Shown: positions 8,559 to 17,819, counted from the first letter of the stretch. The stretch: 64,000 bases of DNA from MRBY01 sp943371005 (GCA_943371005.1 CALRTB020000004.1:62001-126000), one strand, 5' to 3'. Numbers and translations are program-made. The notes: generated by a model not told the origin, from the sequence alone.

Positions 8559-10565
8559 TTAACCCAGTACTGTCTCGGCTGTTTTCACAACATTGTCAAC
8601 GGTAAAACCGAATTTCTCCATGACCACACCACCAGGGGCGGAAGCACCATAGGTGTCAATGCCGATCACAGCACCTTCGAAACCAACGTACTTGTACCAG
8701 CTCATGGTGGTACCAGCCTCTACAGCAACCCGTTTGGTCACAGCTTGCGGCAGTACGGACTCTTGGTAGGCGGCATCTTGCTCTTCGAAGCGTTCCACAC
8801 AGGGCATGGAAACAACACGGACATTCTTACCATTTGCCCGGAGTGCTTTCGCAGCTTCGACACAGAGGTGAACTTCACTACCTGTACCAATCAAAATCAG
8901 GTCAGGGGTGCCTTCGCTATCGGAGAGGATATAGCCACCTTTTGCGGCATTTTCGATGGAGCTGCCTTCGAGGTTGGGCAAGCCTTGGCGGGTGAGGGCC
9001 AATAGGGTCGGTGTTGTTGCACTTTCAACGGCAACTTTATAGGCACCGGAGGTTTCGTTCGTATCTGCTGGACGGTAAACATAGAGGTTCGGCATCGCCC
9101 GCAGCGAAGCAACGTGCTCGATGGGTTGGTGGGTGGGACCATCTTCCCCAAGGGCAATGGAATCGTGAGTCATCACCCAAATTACCCGCGCTTCGGACAG
9201 GGCGGATAAACGGATGGAGTTCCGCATGTAATCGGAGAAAACGAGGAAGGTGGCACCATAGGGCAGTAAACCAGTGCCGTGGAGGGCGATGCCGTTACAG
9301 ATCGCGCCCATGGCATGTTCTCGGACCCCAAAGTGGACGTTACGGTTTTCGTATGCGCCTTTCTGGAAATCGCCGGAAACGTGGATTTCCGTCAGGTTAG
9401 AGTGGGTCAAGTCCGCAGAACCACCAATCAGTTCCGGCAATACCGGGGCGATCGCATTGAGGGTAATCTCGGAGTGCTTACGGGTGGCAAGGCCTTTATC
9501 GGCGGGCGTGGCGGTGGGTAGAGCATCGGCCCAGTTTGCGGGGGGCTTACCAGAAAGAATCCGCTCTAATTCTGCGGCTTCTTCAGCATATTTGGTTTTG
9601 TAGGTGGCCCACACTTGGTTCCACTCTGCTTCGGCGCTAGCACCCCGTTCAACGGCTTTACGGAAATGATTGAGGGCATCTTCAGGGACTTCAAAAGGCC
9701 CATAATTCCATTCGAGGGATTTGCGGGTCAACTCAATTTCGTCAGCGCCGAGGGCCGCCCCGTGAACACCAGCGGTGTCCGCTTTGTTGGGGGAACCGTA
9801 ACCAATCGTCGTTGTAATTTTAATCAGAGAGGGCTTGTCGGTTACTGCCTTGGCCGCTTCGATGGCTTTGGCGATCGCCTCTAGATCATTGTTCCCATCT
9901 TCTACATGGAGGACGTGCCAACCGTAGGACTCGTAACGCTTACAGACATCTTCGGTGAAGGCAATGTCCGTAGAGCCATCAATAGAAATATGGTTGTCGT
10001 CATAGAGGGCAATTAATTTGCCGAGACCCCAGTGACCCGCAATGGATGCTGCTTCTCCAGAGATTCCTTCCATGTTGCAACCATCACCCATAATGACGTA
10101 GGTGTAATGGTCAAAAATCTTGGCATCGGGCTTATTGTACCGGGCGGCGAGGTGTGCTTCAGCGAGGGCGAGACCGACGGCATTAGCAATCCCTTGACCG
10201 AGGGGGCCAGTCGTGACTTCTACACCAGGGGTCTCGAAGTTCTCAGGGTGACCGGGAGTCTTCGATTTCCACTGACGAAATTGCTTAATGTCTTCGAGGG
10301 AAACACTGTCATAGCCCGCTAAGTACATCAAAGCATACTGCAGCATTGAACCGTGGCCCGCTGACAAGACAAAGCGATCGCGGTTGACCCATTTCGGATT
10401 CTTGGGGTTAAACCGCATGAATTTATCCCAGAGGGTATAGGCCATGGGAGCCGCGCCCATCGGTAAACCGGGGTGACCAGATTTTGCCTTCTCGACGCCA
10501 TCAATTGCCAAAAAGCGAATTGCATTAATACAAAGCTGATCTATGGATTGGGTTGCAACGGTCAT
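8559..10565 (-). CDS. tktA: Transketolase
   Basis: Thiamine-diphosphate enzyme of the Calvin-Benson cycle and pentose phosphate pathway; it moves two-carbon ketol units between sugar phosphates. The length of 668 residues is normal. Visible motifs are the TPP-binding GDGCNMEG near residue 157, the His-rich N-terminal site HPGLP, the conserved EDGPTHQPIEH segment in the pyrimidine domain, and the C-terminal FGFTVDNVV. The start is ATG 10565 (MTVATQSIDQLC). It is the last gene of a minus-strand series acpP-fabF-tkt, 166 bases behind fabF, with its own strong terminator. Confidence 0.97.
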   Translation of the reverse strand: MTVATQSIDQLCINAIRFLAIDGVEKAKSGHPGLPMGAAPMAYTLWDKFMRFNPKNPKWVNRDRFVLSAGHGSMLQYALMYLAGYDSVSLEDIKQFRQWKSKTPGHPENFETPGVEVTTGPLGQGIANAVGLALAEAHLAARYNKPDAKIFDHYTYVIMGDGCNMEGISGEAASIAGHWGLGKLIALYDDNHISIDGSTDIAFTEDVCKRYESYGWHVLHVEDGNNDLEAIAKAIEAAKAVTDKPSLIKITTTIGYGSPNKADTAGVHGAALGADEIELTRKSLEWNYGPFEVPEDALNHFRKAVERGASAEAEWNQVWATYKTKYAEEAAELERILSGKPPANWADALPTATPADKGLATRKHSEITLNAIAPVLPELIGGSADLTHSNLTEIHVSGDFQKGAYENRNVHFGVREHAMGAICNGIALHGTGLLPYGATFLVFSDYMRNSIRLSALSEARVIWVMTHDSIALGEDGPTHQPIEHVASLRAMPNLYVYRPADTNETSGAYKVAVESATTPTLLALTRQGLPNLEGSSIENAAKGGYILSDSEGTPDLILIGTGSEVHLCVEAAKALRANGKNVRVVSMPCVERFEEQDAAYQESVLPQAVTKRVAVEAGTTMSWYKYVGFEGAVIGIDTYGASAPGGVVMEKFGFTVDNVVKTAETVLG

Positions 10566-10731
10566 AGTGAAAATTTCTGACAGTAAACGACAAATAAAGA
10601 AAAACTATAGGGAGTTATTAGACCATCGAGAAGCGCAAATTGCCCTCCTCAAAATCCCCCCCATCATCCCACTGTTAGGATCACTGGGCAAGAATGATTC
10701 TGTCAAATCGCTAACCTTTACGCCGACTAAT

Positions 10732-11988
10732 TTATTCTGGACGATATTTTTTAAACGCAAGGGTGACGTTATGGCCACCAAATCCAAAGGAATTAGAAAG
10801 GGCAACTTCAACTGGGTGTTCGCGGCTTTCGTTGGGAACGTAATCTAAATCGCAGCCTTCTTGGGGATTTTCGAGGTTGATCGTTGGGGGAACGCGGTCA
10901 TTGGCGATCGCCATCACTGTGGCCACCGCCTCAATACCCCCAGAACCACCCAAGAGGTGACCGGTCATGGATTTAGTCGAACTCACTAAAATTTTGTAAG
11001 CCTGGTCGCCGAGGGCTTTTTTAATCGCTTTTGTTTCTGTGATGTCATTGGCGGGGGTACTCGTCCCATGGGCATTCACGTAGTTCACTTGGTTCGGGGC
11101 CAAGCCGCCATCCTTGAGGGCCAATTCAATGGCTCGGGTTGCCCCAGCTCCATCGGGAGTCGGTGCCGTCATGTGATAGGCATCACAGGTCATGCCATAG
11201 CCGACAATTTCCCCGTAGATCTTCGCGCCCCGCGCCAAGGCATGCTCTAACTCTTCTAGGATTAAAATGCCGGCCCCTTCGCCCATCACAAAACCATCGC
11301 GGTCCTGATCAAAAGGACGACAAGCGTGTTTGGGATCATCATTGCGGGTCGATAAAGCCCGGGCGGAGGCAAATCCCGCAAAACTGAGGGGGGTGACAGC
11401 GGCTTCGGTGCCCCCAGAAATCATGGCCTTCGCATAGCCCTGTTGTACAAGTCGGAAAGCTTCTCCGACAGCATTGGAACCTGCCGCACAGGCTGTCACA
11501 GTACAGCTATTGGGCCCTTGGGCACCGGTATGGATCGCCGTTAACCCTGCCGCCATATTGGCAATCATCATCGGAATCATGAAGGGGCTACAGCGGCTGG
11601 GGCCTTTCTCCAGGTAAATTTCCTGCTGGTCTTCCATCACCTTGATACCGCCGACCCCGGTGCCAATCATCACACCGATATCAGGGGCATTGTCCGCATT
11701 GATCTCTAGACCCGCATCGGCAAGGGCTTGCTTACTGGCAGCCACGGCGAATTGGGAGAATCGATCCATGCGTTTCGCTTCTTTCTTGGGGATGAATGCG
11801 AGGGGATCAAAGCCTTTTACTTCACCTGCAATGCGACAGGCATGTTGGGAAGCGTCAAATGCGGTCACGAGGTCAATGCCATTGCGACCGGTCATGAGTC
11901 CTTCCCAATACTCCTCTAGGGTATTACCAATCGGGGTGATCGCACCTAAACCGGTGATTACAACGCGATACGGAGATGAGTGTGCCAT
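10732..11988 (-). CDS. fabF: 3-oxoacyl-[acyl-carrier-protein] synthase II (KAS II)
   Basis: Condensing enzyme that elongates acyl-ACP with malonyl-ACP in fatty acid synthesis. I place the start at ATG 11988 (MAHSSPYRVVITGLGAITPI), giving 418 residues, the family norm; the frame stays open to a TTG at 12048, but that only adds an atypical leader. The Cys-His-His triad is visible: the nucleophile is Cys167 in TACAAG, the first His is in NAHGTSTPAND, and the second is in MTGHLLGGSGG. The gene follows acpP, which encodes its substrate carrier, and this acpP-fabF pairing is conserved across bacteria. Confidence 0.97.
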   Translation of the reverse strand: MAHSSPYRVVITGLGAITPIGNTLEEYWEGLMTGRNGIDLVTAFDASQHACRIAGEVKGFDPLAFIPKKEAKRMDRFSQFAVAASKQALADAGLEINADNAPDIGVMIGTGVGGIKVMEDQQEIYLEKGPSRCSPFMIPMMIANMAAGLTAIHTGAQGPNSCTVTACAAGSNAVGEAFRLVQQGYAKAMISGGTEAAVTPLSFAGFASARALSTRNDDPKHACRPFDQDRDGFVMGEGAGILILEELEHALARGAKIYGEIVGYGMTCDAYHMTAPTPDGAGATRAIELALKDGGLAPNQVNYVNAHGTSTPANDITETKAIKKALGDQAYKILVSSTKSMTGHLLGGSGGIEAVATVMAIANDRVPPTINLENPQEGCDLDYVPNESREHPVEVALSNSFGFGGHNVTLAFKKYRPE

Positions 11989-12137
11989 GGCTGATTTGAG
12001 TGTTTTTGCAGTGGGAAAAAAGGCTTGTGCATCCGAAGGAAGCGACAATCAATCATAAAAACTAGCGAGAAAGCCGCGATAACTTTGGGAAGTTCGCAGC
12101 TCTGGAAGTTGGGGTTAAACTGACTAGACTAAATAAC

Positions 12138-12383
12138 TTAGTTGGCGCCAGTTTTTTCAGCGATGATGTTAACTGCTTCTCCCACCGTAGTGATTTTTTC
12201 AGCGACATCATCGGGAATATCGATATCAAATTCTTCTTCAAAGGCCATGACCAGCTCGACTGTGTCGAGGGAGTCTGCATCAAGGTCACTGATGAAGTTT
12301 GATTCGGGGCTTACGGAGTCAGCATCGACATCCAGCTGATCAACGATAATATTTTTAATTTTGTCAAAAATTTCCTGGTTCAT
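12138..12383 (-). CDS. acpP: Acyl carrier protein
   Basis: This small acidic 81-residue carrier holds growing acyl chains on a 4'-phosphopantetheine arm in fatty acid synthesis. The attachment Ser38 sits in the DADSLDTVELVMAFEEEF helix II signature. The start is ATG 12383, and the sequence MNQEIFDKIKNIIVDQL is typical. It is first in the acpP-fabF-tkt series and diverges from gatA across 247 bases that contain an HIP1 site. The acidic C-terminal helix ending in KTGAN is intact. Confidence 0.97.
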   Translation of the reverse strand: MNQEIFDKIKNIIVDQLDVDADSVSPESNFISDLDADSLDTVELVMAFEEEFDIDIPDDVAEKITTVGEAVNIIAEKTGAN

Positions 12384-12630
12384 TGATGATTCCTAAAAAT
12401 CTACCTGAGCGGTTCTCATACTTTGTTAAAGAATATGAGCGCTCATAAATTTAGCATTTTGTTGTGCTGACTAAAAATAGACTTATCAAATTAACATAAG
12501 CTGGAGTTTATTGTATCGGATGCTGGTTCCCTTCCGGGGCGATCGCCTCAAAAATAATTTTTAGAGATGATTGTCAGGGAGGAAGGCAAGTGGATAAACT
12601 GATTGGGGTATTTCAGAGAATATATAAAGC

Positions 12631-14088
12631 ATGTCAGCCATCCGCACGCTACACCAACAACTCATTTCAAAGGAACGTTCTGCCGTCGAGATTTTGACGG
12701 AAACGTTTGCCCATATCGAAGCGGTGGAACCCAAGGTTAAAGCGTTTTTAACCCTGACTAAGGAACAGGCCTTAGCCCAGGCAGCACAAGTGGATGCAAA
12801 AATTGCAGCGGGGAAAACCATTGGCCTCCTAGAAGGCATCCCCATTGCGATTAAGGATAATCTCTGTACGAAAGGTATTCAGACCACCTGTGCTTCGCGC
12901 ATCCTGGAAGGCTTTGTGCCGACCTACGAATCGACAGTCACCCAGAAGTTGCAGGAAGCTGGGGCGATTATGGTGGGCAAAACAAACCTTGATGAGTTTG
13001 CCATGGGTAGCTCGACGGAAAATTCTGGCTATCAAGTGACGGGGAATCCCTGGGATGTGACGCGGGTACCGGGGGGCTCCTCTGGGGGGTCAGCGGCGGC
13101 AGTGGCAGCAGGGGAAGCCCCAATCGCCCTGGGTTCAGATACCGGTGGTTCGATTCGGCAACCGGCTTCTCTATGTGGGGTTGTGGGCCTCAAACCAACC
13201 TATGGTCTGGTGTCTCGTTTTGGGTTGGTGGCCTATGCTTCTTCCCTAGATCAAATTGGCCCCTTTGCGCGGACAGTAGAGGATACAGCGATTCTGTTAG
13301 AGGCGATCGCCGGCCATGATCCCAAAGATTCCACCAGTTTAGATGTGGATATTCCCCAATATAGCCAGTTGCTCCAGGCGGCACTCCCCAAGGATAAGCC
13401 CCTCAAAATTGGCATCATCCAGGAGACTTTTGGGGAAGGGCTGAATCCAGAGGTGGCTGAAGCGGTTCAAAAGGCGATCGCCCAACTCCAGGAACTTGGT
13501 GCTGAGGTTGAAACTATCTCCTGTCCTCGCTTCCGTTATGGCTTACCTGCTTACTACATCATTGCCCCGTCCGAAGCCTCAGCAAATTTAGCCCGTTACG
13601 ATGCCGTCAAATATGGCACACGCAACGCTGCGGCCGATAACTTGGTTGATATGTACACCCAAACCCGTGCCGCTGGTTTTGGCCCTGAGGTAAAGCGCCG
13701 GATTATGTTAGGGACTTACACCTTGTCGGCTGGCTATTATGATGCCTATTACCTCAAAGCCCAGAAGGTCAGAACTTTAATTAAAGAAGACTTTGATCAA
13801 GCCTTTGCCAAGGTGGACCTACTCATTTGTCCCACTTCCCCCAGTACCGCTTTCAAAGCTGGCGAAAAAACCGATGATCCCCTCAGTATGTATCTCTCTG
13901 ACTTGATGACCATTCCCGTCAATTTAGCGGGACTACCGGCCCTGAGTCTGCCCTGTGGCTTTGATGCCCAAGGACTCCCCATCGGGATGCAACTCATCGG
14001 TAATGTTCTTCGAGAGGATCTCTTACTTCAGGTGGCCCATGTCTATGAACAGGCAACGGCTTGGCACCAGAAAGAACCCCAACTCTAA
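12631..14088 (+). CDS. gatA: Glu-tRNA(Gln) amidotransferase subunit A
   Basis: Glutaminase subunit of GatCAB, which converts misacylated Glu-tRNA(Gln) to Gln-tRNA(Gln); cyanobacteria use this route in place of a direct GlnRS. The 485-residue protein has the amidase-signature catalytic set: Lys75 in IAIKDN, cis-Ser150 in PGGSSGGS and nucleophile Ser174 in DTGGSIRQP. The start is ATG 12631. gatB and gatC are not adjacent, as is usual in cyanobacteria. A strong plus-strand terminator follows 35 bases after the stop. Confidence 0.97.
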   Translation: MSAIRTLHQQLISKERSAVEILTETFAHIEAVEPKVKAFLTLTKEQALAQAAQVDAKIAAGKTIGLLEGIPIAIKDNLCTKGIQTTCASRILEGFVPTYESTVTQKLQEAGAIMVGKTNLDEFAMGSSTENSGYQVTGNPWDVTRVPGGSSGGSAAAVAAGEAPIALGSDTGGSIRQPASLCGVVGLKPTYGLVSRFGLVAYASSLDQIGPFARTVEDTAILLEAIAGHDPKDSTSLDVDIPQYSQLLQAALPKDKPLKIGIIQETFGEGLNPEVAEAVQKAIAQLQELGAEVETISCPRFRYGLPAYYIIAPSEASANLARYDAVKYGTRNAAADNLVDMYTQTRAAGFGPEVKRRIMLGTYTLSAGYYDAYYLKAQKVRTLIKEDFDQAFAKVDLLICPTSPSTAFKAGEKTDDPLSMYLSDLMTIPVNLAGLPALSLPCGFDAQGLPIGMQLIGNVLREDLLLQVAHVYEQATAWHQKEPQL

Positions 14089-14122
14089 AAAGCCTTTACA
14101 CAAAACAAGTTCAACTTATCAG

Positions 14123-14152
14123 TCCCCCTCAATCACTGCAGGGGGATTTTTT
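14123..14152 (+). terminator. Rho-independent terminator of gatA
   Basis: A 7-bp perfect stem, TCCCCCT / AGGGGGA with a 10-base loop, is followed by six T on the plus strand. Confidence 0.9.
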
Positions 14153-14201
14153 CATGCCATAAATGCCCTAGCAGAGCTTTAATCATCAAGATCTCAAGAT
14201 C

Positions 14202-14231
14202 AAAAAAAAGCGAACAGATAACCTGTCCGCT
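14202..14231 (-). terminator. Terminator of the secE-rplL block
   Basis: Read on the minus strand, an AGCGGACAG / CTGTTCGCT stem with one mismatched or G-T position and a 5-base loop is followed by eight T. It lies about 60 bases after the rplL stop and faces the gatA terminator. Confidence 0.9.
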
Positions 14232-14289
14232 AATCAACTAAATATCAATTGAAGCTATACCTACTTATCAATAGGCAAGTTGATATAAA

Positions 14290-14676
14290 TTACTTGACGC
14301 TTGCTTTTGCACCAGCATCTTCAAGTTGCTTCTTGATGGCTTCAGCATCTTCCTTGCCAGTGCCTTCTTTAATGGGCTTAGGCGCAGATTCAACCATTTC
14401 TTTGGCTTCCTTAAGACCGAGGCCAGTGATGCCACGAACAACCTTAAGAACGGCGATTTTCTTGTCAGCAGGAACTTCATCGAGAATAACGTCAAATTCA
14501 GTCTTCTCTTCAACTTCCTCAGCAGCAGCAGCACCGGGGGCAGCCATGACCATGCCACCAACGGGAGCAGCAGCACTAACGCCAAAGGTTTCTTCAATTT
14601 GCTTAACTAATTCAGCTGCTTCAAGCAGGGTTAGAGATTGCAACTTCTCCAAAATTTCATCGGTAGTAGCAGACAT
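14290..14676 (-). CDS. rplL: 50S ribosomal protein L7/L12
   Basis: Stalk protein that recruits translation factors to the ribosome as dimers bound to L10. The length is 128 residues. It has an N-terminal dimerisation region (MSATTDEILEKLQSLTLLEA), an Ala/Gly/Pro-rich hinge around residues 35-55, and the C-terminal factor-binding domain with KVVRGITGLGLKEAKEMVES. It is the last gene of the block, 87 bases after rplJ, and carries a purine-rich Shine-Dalgarno, so it can be made in excess over L10 as the 4:1 stalk stoichiometry demands. Confidence 0.97.
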   Translation of the reverse strand: MSATTDEILEKLQSLTLLEAAELVKQIEETFGVSAAAPVGGMVMAAPGAAAAEEVEEKTEFDVILDEVPADKKIAVLKVVRGITGLGLKEAKEMVESAPKPIKEGTGKEDAEAIKKQLEDAGAKASVK

Positions 14677-14763
14677 TTAATCTATCTCCTTAGTGAATAA
14701 AAATTACGTTTAGAACAACGAGAAAGTTAGGCCGCAACGAAATAAATCAAGCGGCATTGAAAG

Positions 14764-15291
14764 TTAGGCTGCTTCTTTTTCGGAAACAGCTTTGATGGCT
14801 CTGGCCAAAGAACCCGGTACTTCGTTGATGCCGATGGCGATTTTTGCTGTAACTGCATTGATCGCACCTGCAATCTGACCGTAGAGTTGGTCTTTGGTGG
14901 GCAGATCACCAAGGGCTTCGATTTGGTCGCTGGTTAAAGCTTGACCTTCCATAACGCCGCCACGAAGTTCAGTTTTCTTCGTCGCTTTGCGGAATTCTTT
15001 GTAAGCTTTAACGGCGGAAGCAACGTCTTCTCCCGCAATTAAAAATGCGGAGGAATCTTTTAAGAGAGATTGCACGGGTTGCCACGTTTCGTCGCCATCA
15101 ACGGCAATATGCATCAGCGTATTTTTCGCAATTTTGCAATAGGCCCCGGCAGGACGAAGGCGGTTACGTAAATCAGTGATTTCCGCAACGGTTAAACCCT
15201 TGTAATCAATCACAAAAGTAAGTTGTGCATCCTTGAGCAAATCTTTGATCTCAGCAACCAATTCTTGCTTATCTGCTAGCGATTTTCCCAT
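14764..15291 (-). CDS. rplJ: 50S ribosomal protein L10
   Basis: L10 binds 23S rRNA and anchors the L7/L12 stalk. I choose ATG 15291 (MGKSLADKQELVAEIK, 175 residues) because AAGGAGGTG lies just upstream at ideal spacing. A longer frame back to GTG 15372 runs through a terminator-like hairpin and is not a real extension. Conserved segments include VIDYKGLTVAEITDLRNRLR and NTLMHIA. The gene is preceded by a 214-nt leader with an intrinsic-terminator-like stem, which suggests autogenous control by L10 or L10-L12 as known in other bacteria. Confidence 0.96.
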   Translation of the reverse strand: MGKSLADKQELVAEIKDLLKDAQLTFVIDYKGLTVAEITDLRNRLRPAGAYCKIAKNTLMHIAVDGDETWQPVQSLLKDSSAFLIAGEDVASAVKAYKEFRKATKKTELRGGVMEGQALTSDQIEALGDLPTKDQLYGQIAGAINAVTAKIAIGINEVPGSLARAIKAVSEKEAA

Positions 15292-15335
15292 TCTGTTCTC
15301 ACCTCCTTTTTGGGGAAAGGTTATTAAAGTAGGGA

Positions 15336-15370
15336 CAAAAAAAATAGACCCTAACAACAATGCCAGGGTC
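15336..15370 (-). terminator. Terminator-like attenuator in the rplJ leader
   Basis: On the minus strand GACCCT, a 12-base loop and AGGGTC form a stem followed closely by eight T (rc of 15337-15344). It lies 45 bases upstream of the rplJ start and downstream of rplA, inside an otherwise co-directional block. It therefore looks like a partial terminator or attenuator separating rplKA from rplJL. Control by L10 is inference. Confidence 0.6.
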
Positions 15371-15505
15371 ACGCTCTTCTTCCAAGCAAACTTGGAAAAA
15401 ACTTGTCTAGTCTTGTAGCGTTTTACCTCGGCAGGATATTAAGCGATCGCCCCTGCTGTCTCTGGCATGAATACAAATCTATTTAATTGTTTTACCTAAG
15501 AAGGC

Positions 15506-16222
15506 CTAGGCTTTTTCTTCAATGGAAAGATCCCGGAGGGCGTTGATATCCACCTGGATCGAAGGCCCCATGGAAGCGGACACATAAATGCTCCGCCAGT
15601 AGCGACCTTTGGCCCCAGAGGGACGGTTCCGGTCGATGGTTTCCTGAAGAGCCTTTAAGTTTACCAGAAGATCTTCCGCAGCGAAAGAGGATTTACCAAA
15701 AAGGACGTGGACAATCCCTGCCCGGTCAGCCCGGAACTCTTGTTTCCCTGCTTTAAAGGCGGCGATCGCCGAAGCGACATCCGTCGTCACAGTGCCACCT
15801 TTCGGTGAAGGCATCAAACCACGGGGGCCAAGCTGACGACCCAAACGAGCTACCTTCGGCATCATATCCGGCGTTGCGATCAAGACTTCAAAGTCCATCA
15901 TGCCCTTTTGGATATCTTCGATGAGCTCTTCGGAACCAACAAGATCCGCTCCGGACTCTTCCGCAACTTTTACCTGTTCACCGCTGGTAATGACAGCAAC
16001 CCGTACAGACTGCCCCGTGCCTTTCGGGAAAGCAACGGTCGTTCTCAACTGCTGATCCGTGTATTTCGGGTCAATCCCTAGGCGGATGTGAGCCTCAGCC
16101 GTTTCATCAAACTTAGCTGTAGCAGTTTCTTTCAAAAGTGTCAAAGCTTCTAGAGGCTCATAGGCTCTATCTTCAACCTTCTCAAGCGCCTCACGAAGCC
16201 GACGAGATAATTTTTTTGCCAT
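15506..16222 (-). CDS. rplA: 50S ribosomal protein L1
   Basis: L1 stalk protein that binds 23S rRNA near the E site and helps tRNA exit; in several bacteria it also represses its own mRNA. The length of 238 residues is normal. Characteristic stretches are VRVAVITSGEQ, LGPRGLMPSPKGGTVT and the C-terminal GRYWRSIYVSASMGPSIQVD. The start is ATG 16222. It lies 91 bases after rplK in the standard rplK-rplA order. Confidence 0.97.
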   Translation of the reverse strand: MAKKLSRRLREALEKVEDRAYEPLEALTLLKETATAKFDETAEAHIRLGIDPKYTDQQLRTTVAFPKGTGQSVRVAVITSGEQVKVAEESGADLVGSEELIEDIQKGMMDFEVLIATPDMMPKVARLGRQLGPRGLMPSPKGGTVTTDVASAIAAFKAGKQEFRADRAGIVHVLFGKSSFAAEDLLVNLKALQETIDRNRPSGAKGRYWRSIYVSASMGPSIQVDINALRDLSIEEKA

Positions 16223-16313
16223 ACTTACTCCTTGGGTACATAACGAGACACACGCCTCTCCCCAAACATAAAGATTAAAAACTTAACTGTTGTATCCAGT
16301 TTCCAGGCAGTTA

Positions 16314-16739
16314 CTAGTCCGTAACTGTAATGCCCATATTGCGCGCTGTACCAGCAACAATATTCATTGCCGCTTCGATATCATTCGCATTCAAATCAGG
16401 CATTTTAGTTTGGGCGATTTCCTGCAGTTGCGCCCGAGAGATAGAACCTGCTTTTTGCTTGTTAGGCTGGGCAGAACCCTTCTCGACCCCGGCTGCCTTA
16501 CGGATCAAGACAGAAGCAGGGGGTGTTTTTAGGATGAATGTGAAACTCCGGTCTTCATATACCGAAATTTCTACAGGAATAATCATGCCTGCCTGGTCAG
16601 AAGTCTTCGCGTTGTACTCCTTACAGAAAGCCATGATGTTCACCCCGTGCTGACCCAGGGCTGGCCCAACAGGAGGTGCAGGGTTGGCCTTACCCGCAGG
16701 TAAAGCTAATTTGATTACCGTAACAACTTTTTTTGCCAT
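16314..16739 (-). CDS. rplK: 50S ribosomal protein L11
   Basis: L11 forms the GTPase-associated centre with 23S rRNA helices 43/44 and is required for RelA-type stringent sensing. The length is 141 residues, with N-terminal KLALPAGKANPAPPVGPALG and the C-terminal RNA-binding domain containing GTARNMGI. The start is ATG 16739, only 2 bases behind the nusG stop, so translation is probably coupled. Confidence 0.97.
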   Translation of the reverse strand: MAKKVVTVIKLALPAGKANPAPPVGPALGQHGVNIMAFCKEYNAKTSDQAGMIIPVEISVYEDRSFTFILKTPPASVLIRKAAGVEKGSAQPNKQKAGSISRAQLQEIAQTKMPDLNANDIEAAMNIVAGTARNMGITVTD

Positions 16740-16741
16740 CG

Positions 16742-17344
16742 CTAGCTCTGTTTTTCCACTTGAGTAAATTCAAGTTCTACTGGCGTATCTCGACCAAAGA
16801 TCGACAATAGAGCTTTCAGTTTGCTGCGCTCAGGGCTGACTTCAATGATCTCGCCTTCAAAATCCTTAAAAGGACCAGAAAGTACGAGAATTTTGTCGCC
16901 AATGGCCATATCGACCTTAACAGTCGGTTCAACAACCTGAGCTTGTTTAAAGATGCGCTCTACTTCAGACTTACTGAGAGGCACGGGTTTAACATGGCCC
17001 CGTCCCCGACCGTAGCTACGCTTTTGTTCAGCCCCAACAAAATTAATCACATGGGGCGTATTTTTGATGACCTGCCAAGCTTCATCATCTAGGGTCATCT
17101 GAACCAAGACATAACCAGGAAAAACCTTTTCTTCTCCATGCTGCCGACTGCCATCCTTACGGATTTTGACGGTTGGGGTTTGGGGAATCTGAACCTGAAA
17201 GATTCGATCCGCCACATCGAGAGTATGAATGCGTTGTTCAAGGTTTGCTTTGACTCTTTGTTCGCACCCAGATGCAACTTGGACGGCATACCAACGTGGT
17301 TTGGATCCGACTTGCGTTTCTGTGTATTCTTCTGAATGTTCCAT
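16742..17344 (-). CDS. nusG: Transcription termination/antitermination protein NusG
   Basis: NusG binds RNA polymerase and couples it to the leading ribosome, or modulates pausing and termination. The 200-residue protein has an NGN domain beginning RWYAVQVASGCEQRVKANL and a C-terminal KOW domain with GDKILVLSGPFKDFEGEI. The short acidic N-terminal extension before residue 17 is typical of cyanobacteria. It lies 18 bases after secE, an arrangement conserved across bacteria. Confidence 0.97.
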   Translation of the reverse strand: MEHSEEYTETQVGSKPRWYAVQVASGCEQRVKANLEQRIHTLDVADRIFQVQIPQTPTVKIRKDGSRQHGEEKVFPGYVLVQMTLDDEAWQVIKNTPHVINFVGAEQKRSYGRGRGHVKPVPLSKSEVERIFKQAQVVEPTVKVDMAIGDKILVLSGPFKDFEGEIIEVSPERSKLKALLSIFGRDTPVELEFTQVEKQS

Positions 17345-17362
17345 AGAAAGTTAAAGAGTCTT

Positions 17363-17590
17363 TTAAAATACAGCACCTGAAACAAAAATGAAGAGATTGT
17401 CTACGACGTAGATAATAGTCGCAACAAGGATCACCATCAAAATAACAGCGGCAGATTCACTAATAAGCTGTTGGCGAGAGGGCCAAACAACCTTAGCAAG
17501 TTCTTCTTTTGTTTCATTGGCGTATTTTGTAACGTCGAAACCTTCGGGCTTATTGGCTTCAGTCTCGACGGTCTTCTTTGTTTTGGCCAC
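17363..17590 (-). CDS. secE: Preprotein translocase subunit SecE
   Basis: Essential small subunit that clamps SecY in the SecYEG channel of the plasma and thylakoid membranes. I choose the GTG at 17590 (VAKTKKTVETEAN, 75 residues) because GGGAGGAG lies just upstream; a longer frame to 17620 adds a non-conserved stretch. The single membrane segment is AAVILMVILVATIIYVVDNLF, preceded by the conserved amphipathic helix ELAKVVWPSRQQL. It is the first gene of the nusG/L11 block, directly behind tRNA-Trp. Confidence 0.93.
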   Translation of the reverse strand: MAKTKKTVETEANKPEGFDVTKYANETKEELAKVVWPSRQQLISESAAVILMVILVATIIYVVDNLFIFVSGAVF

Positions 17591-17651
17591 AATCAGAAAC
17601 TCCTCCCAGAGCCACTGCAATACTTCAACTAAAGTTTAATGTAAATTGAAA

Positions 17652-17724
17652 CGCGCCCTGGAGGACTCGAACCCCCGACATCAGGTTTTGGAGACCTGCG
17701 TTCTACCAACTGAACTAAGGACGC
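17652..17724 (-). tRNA. trnW: tRNA-Trp (CCA)
   Basis: This 73-nt cloverleaf folds by eye. The acceptor stem GCGTCCT pairs with AGGGCGC with one G-T pair, and the discriminator is G. The D arm contains AGTTCAGTTGGTAGAAC, the anticodon loop CTCCAAA carries CCA at 17689-17691, and the T arm contains GGGGGTTCGAGTCCTCC. CCA is not encoded. It sits between rplS and secE, the common cyanobacterial context, and is probably processed out of a longer transcript. Confidence 0.95.
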
Positions 17725-17819
17725 TTGTACACTTGCTCTTAACAAGCCTTAGCAATCTTAGCACAGGTGGCAGGCTTTGTGCAAAACATTTTGAGCGAAT
17801 CAAAGGGATTACAAAAAGC

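Noticed and set aside
8541..9884. Several long frames on the plus strand inside tkt
   Set aside because: They are antisense shadows of a complete, conserved transketolase.
10732..12048. Longer fabF from TTG 12048
   Set aside because: The added 20 residues do not belong to the KAS II family, which starts at MAHSSPYRVV; length from ATG 11988 is normal.
14764..15372. Longer rplJ from GTG 15372
   Set aside because: The extension would be translated through a terminator-like hairpin, and a strong AAGGAGGTG precedes ATG 15291.
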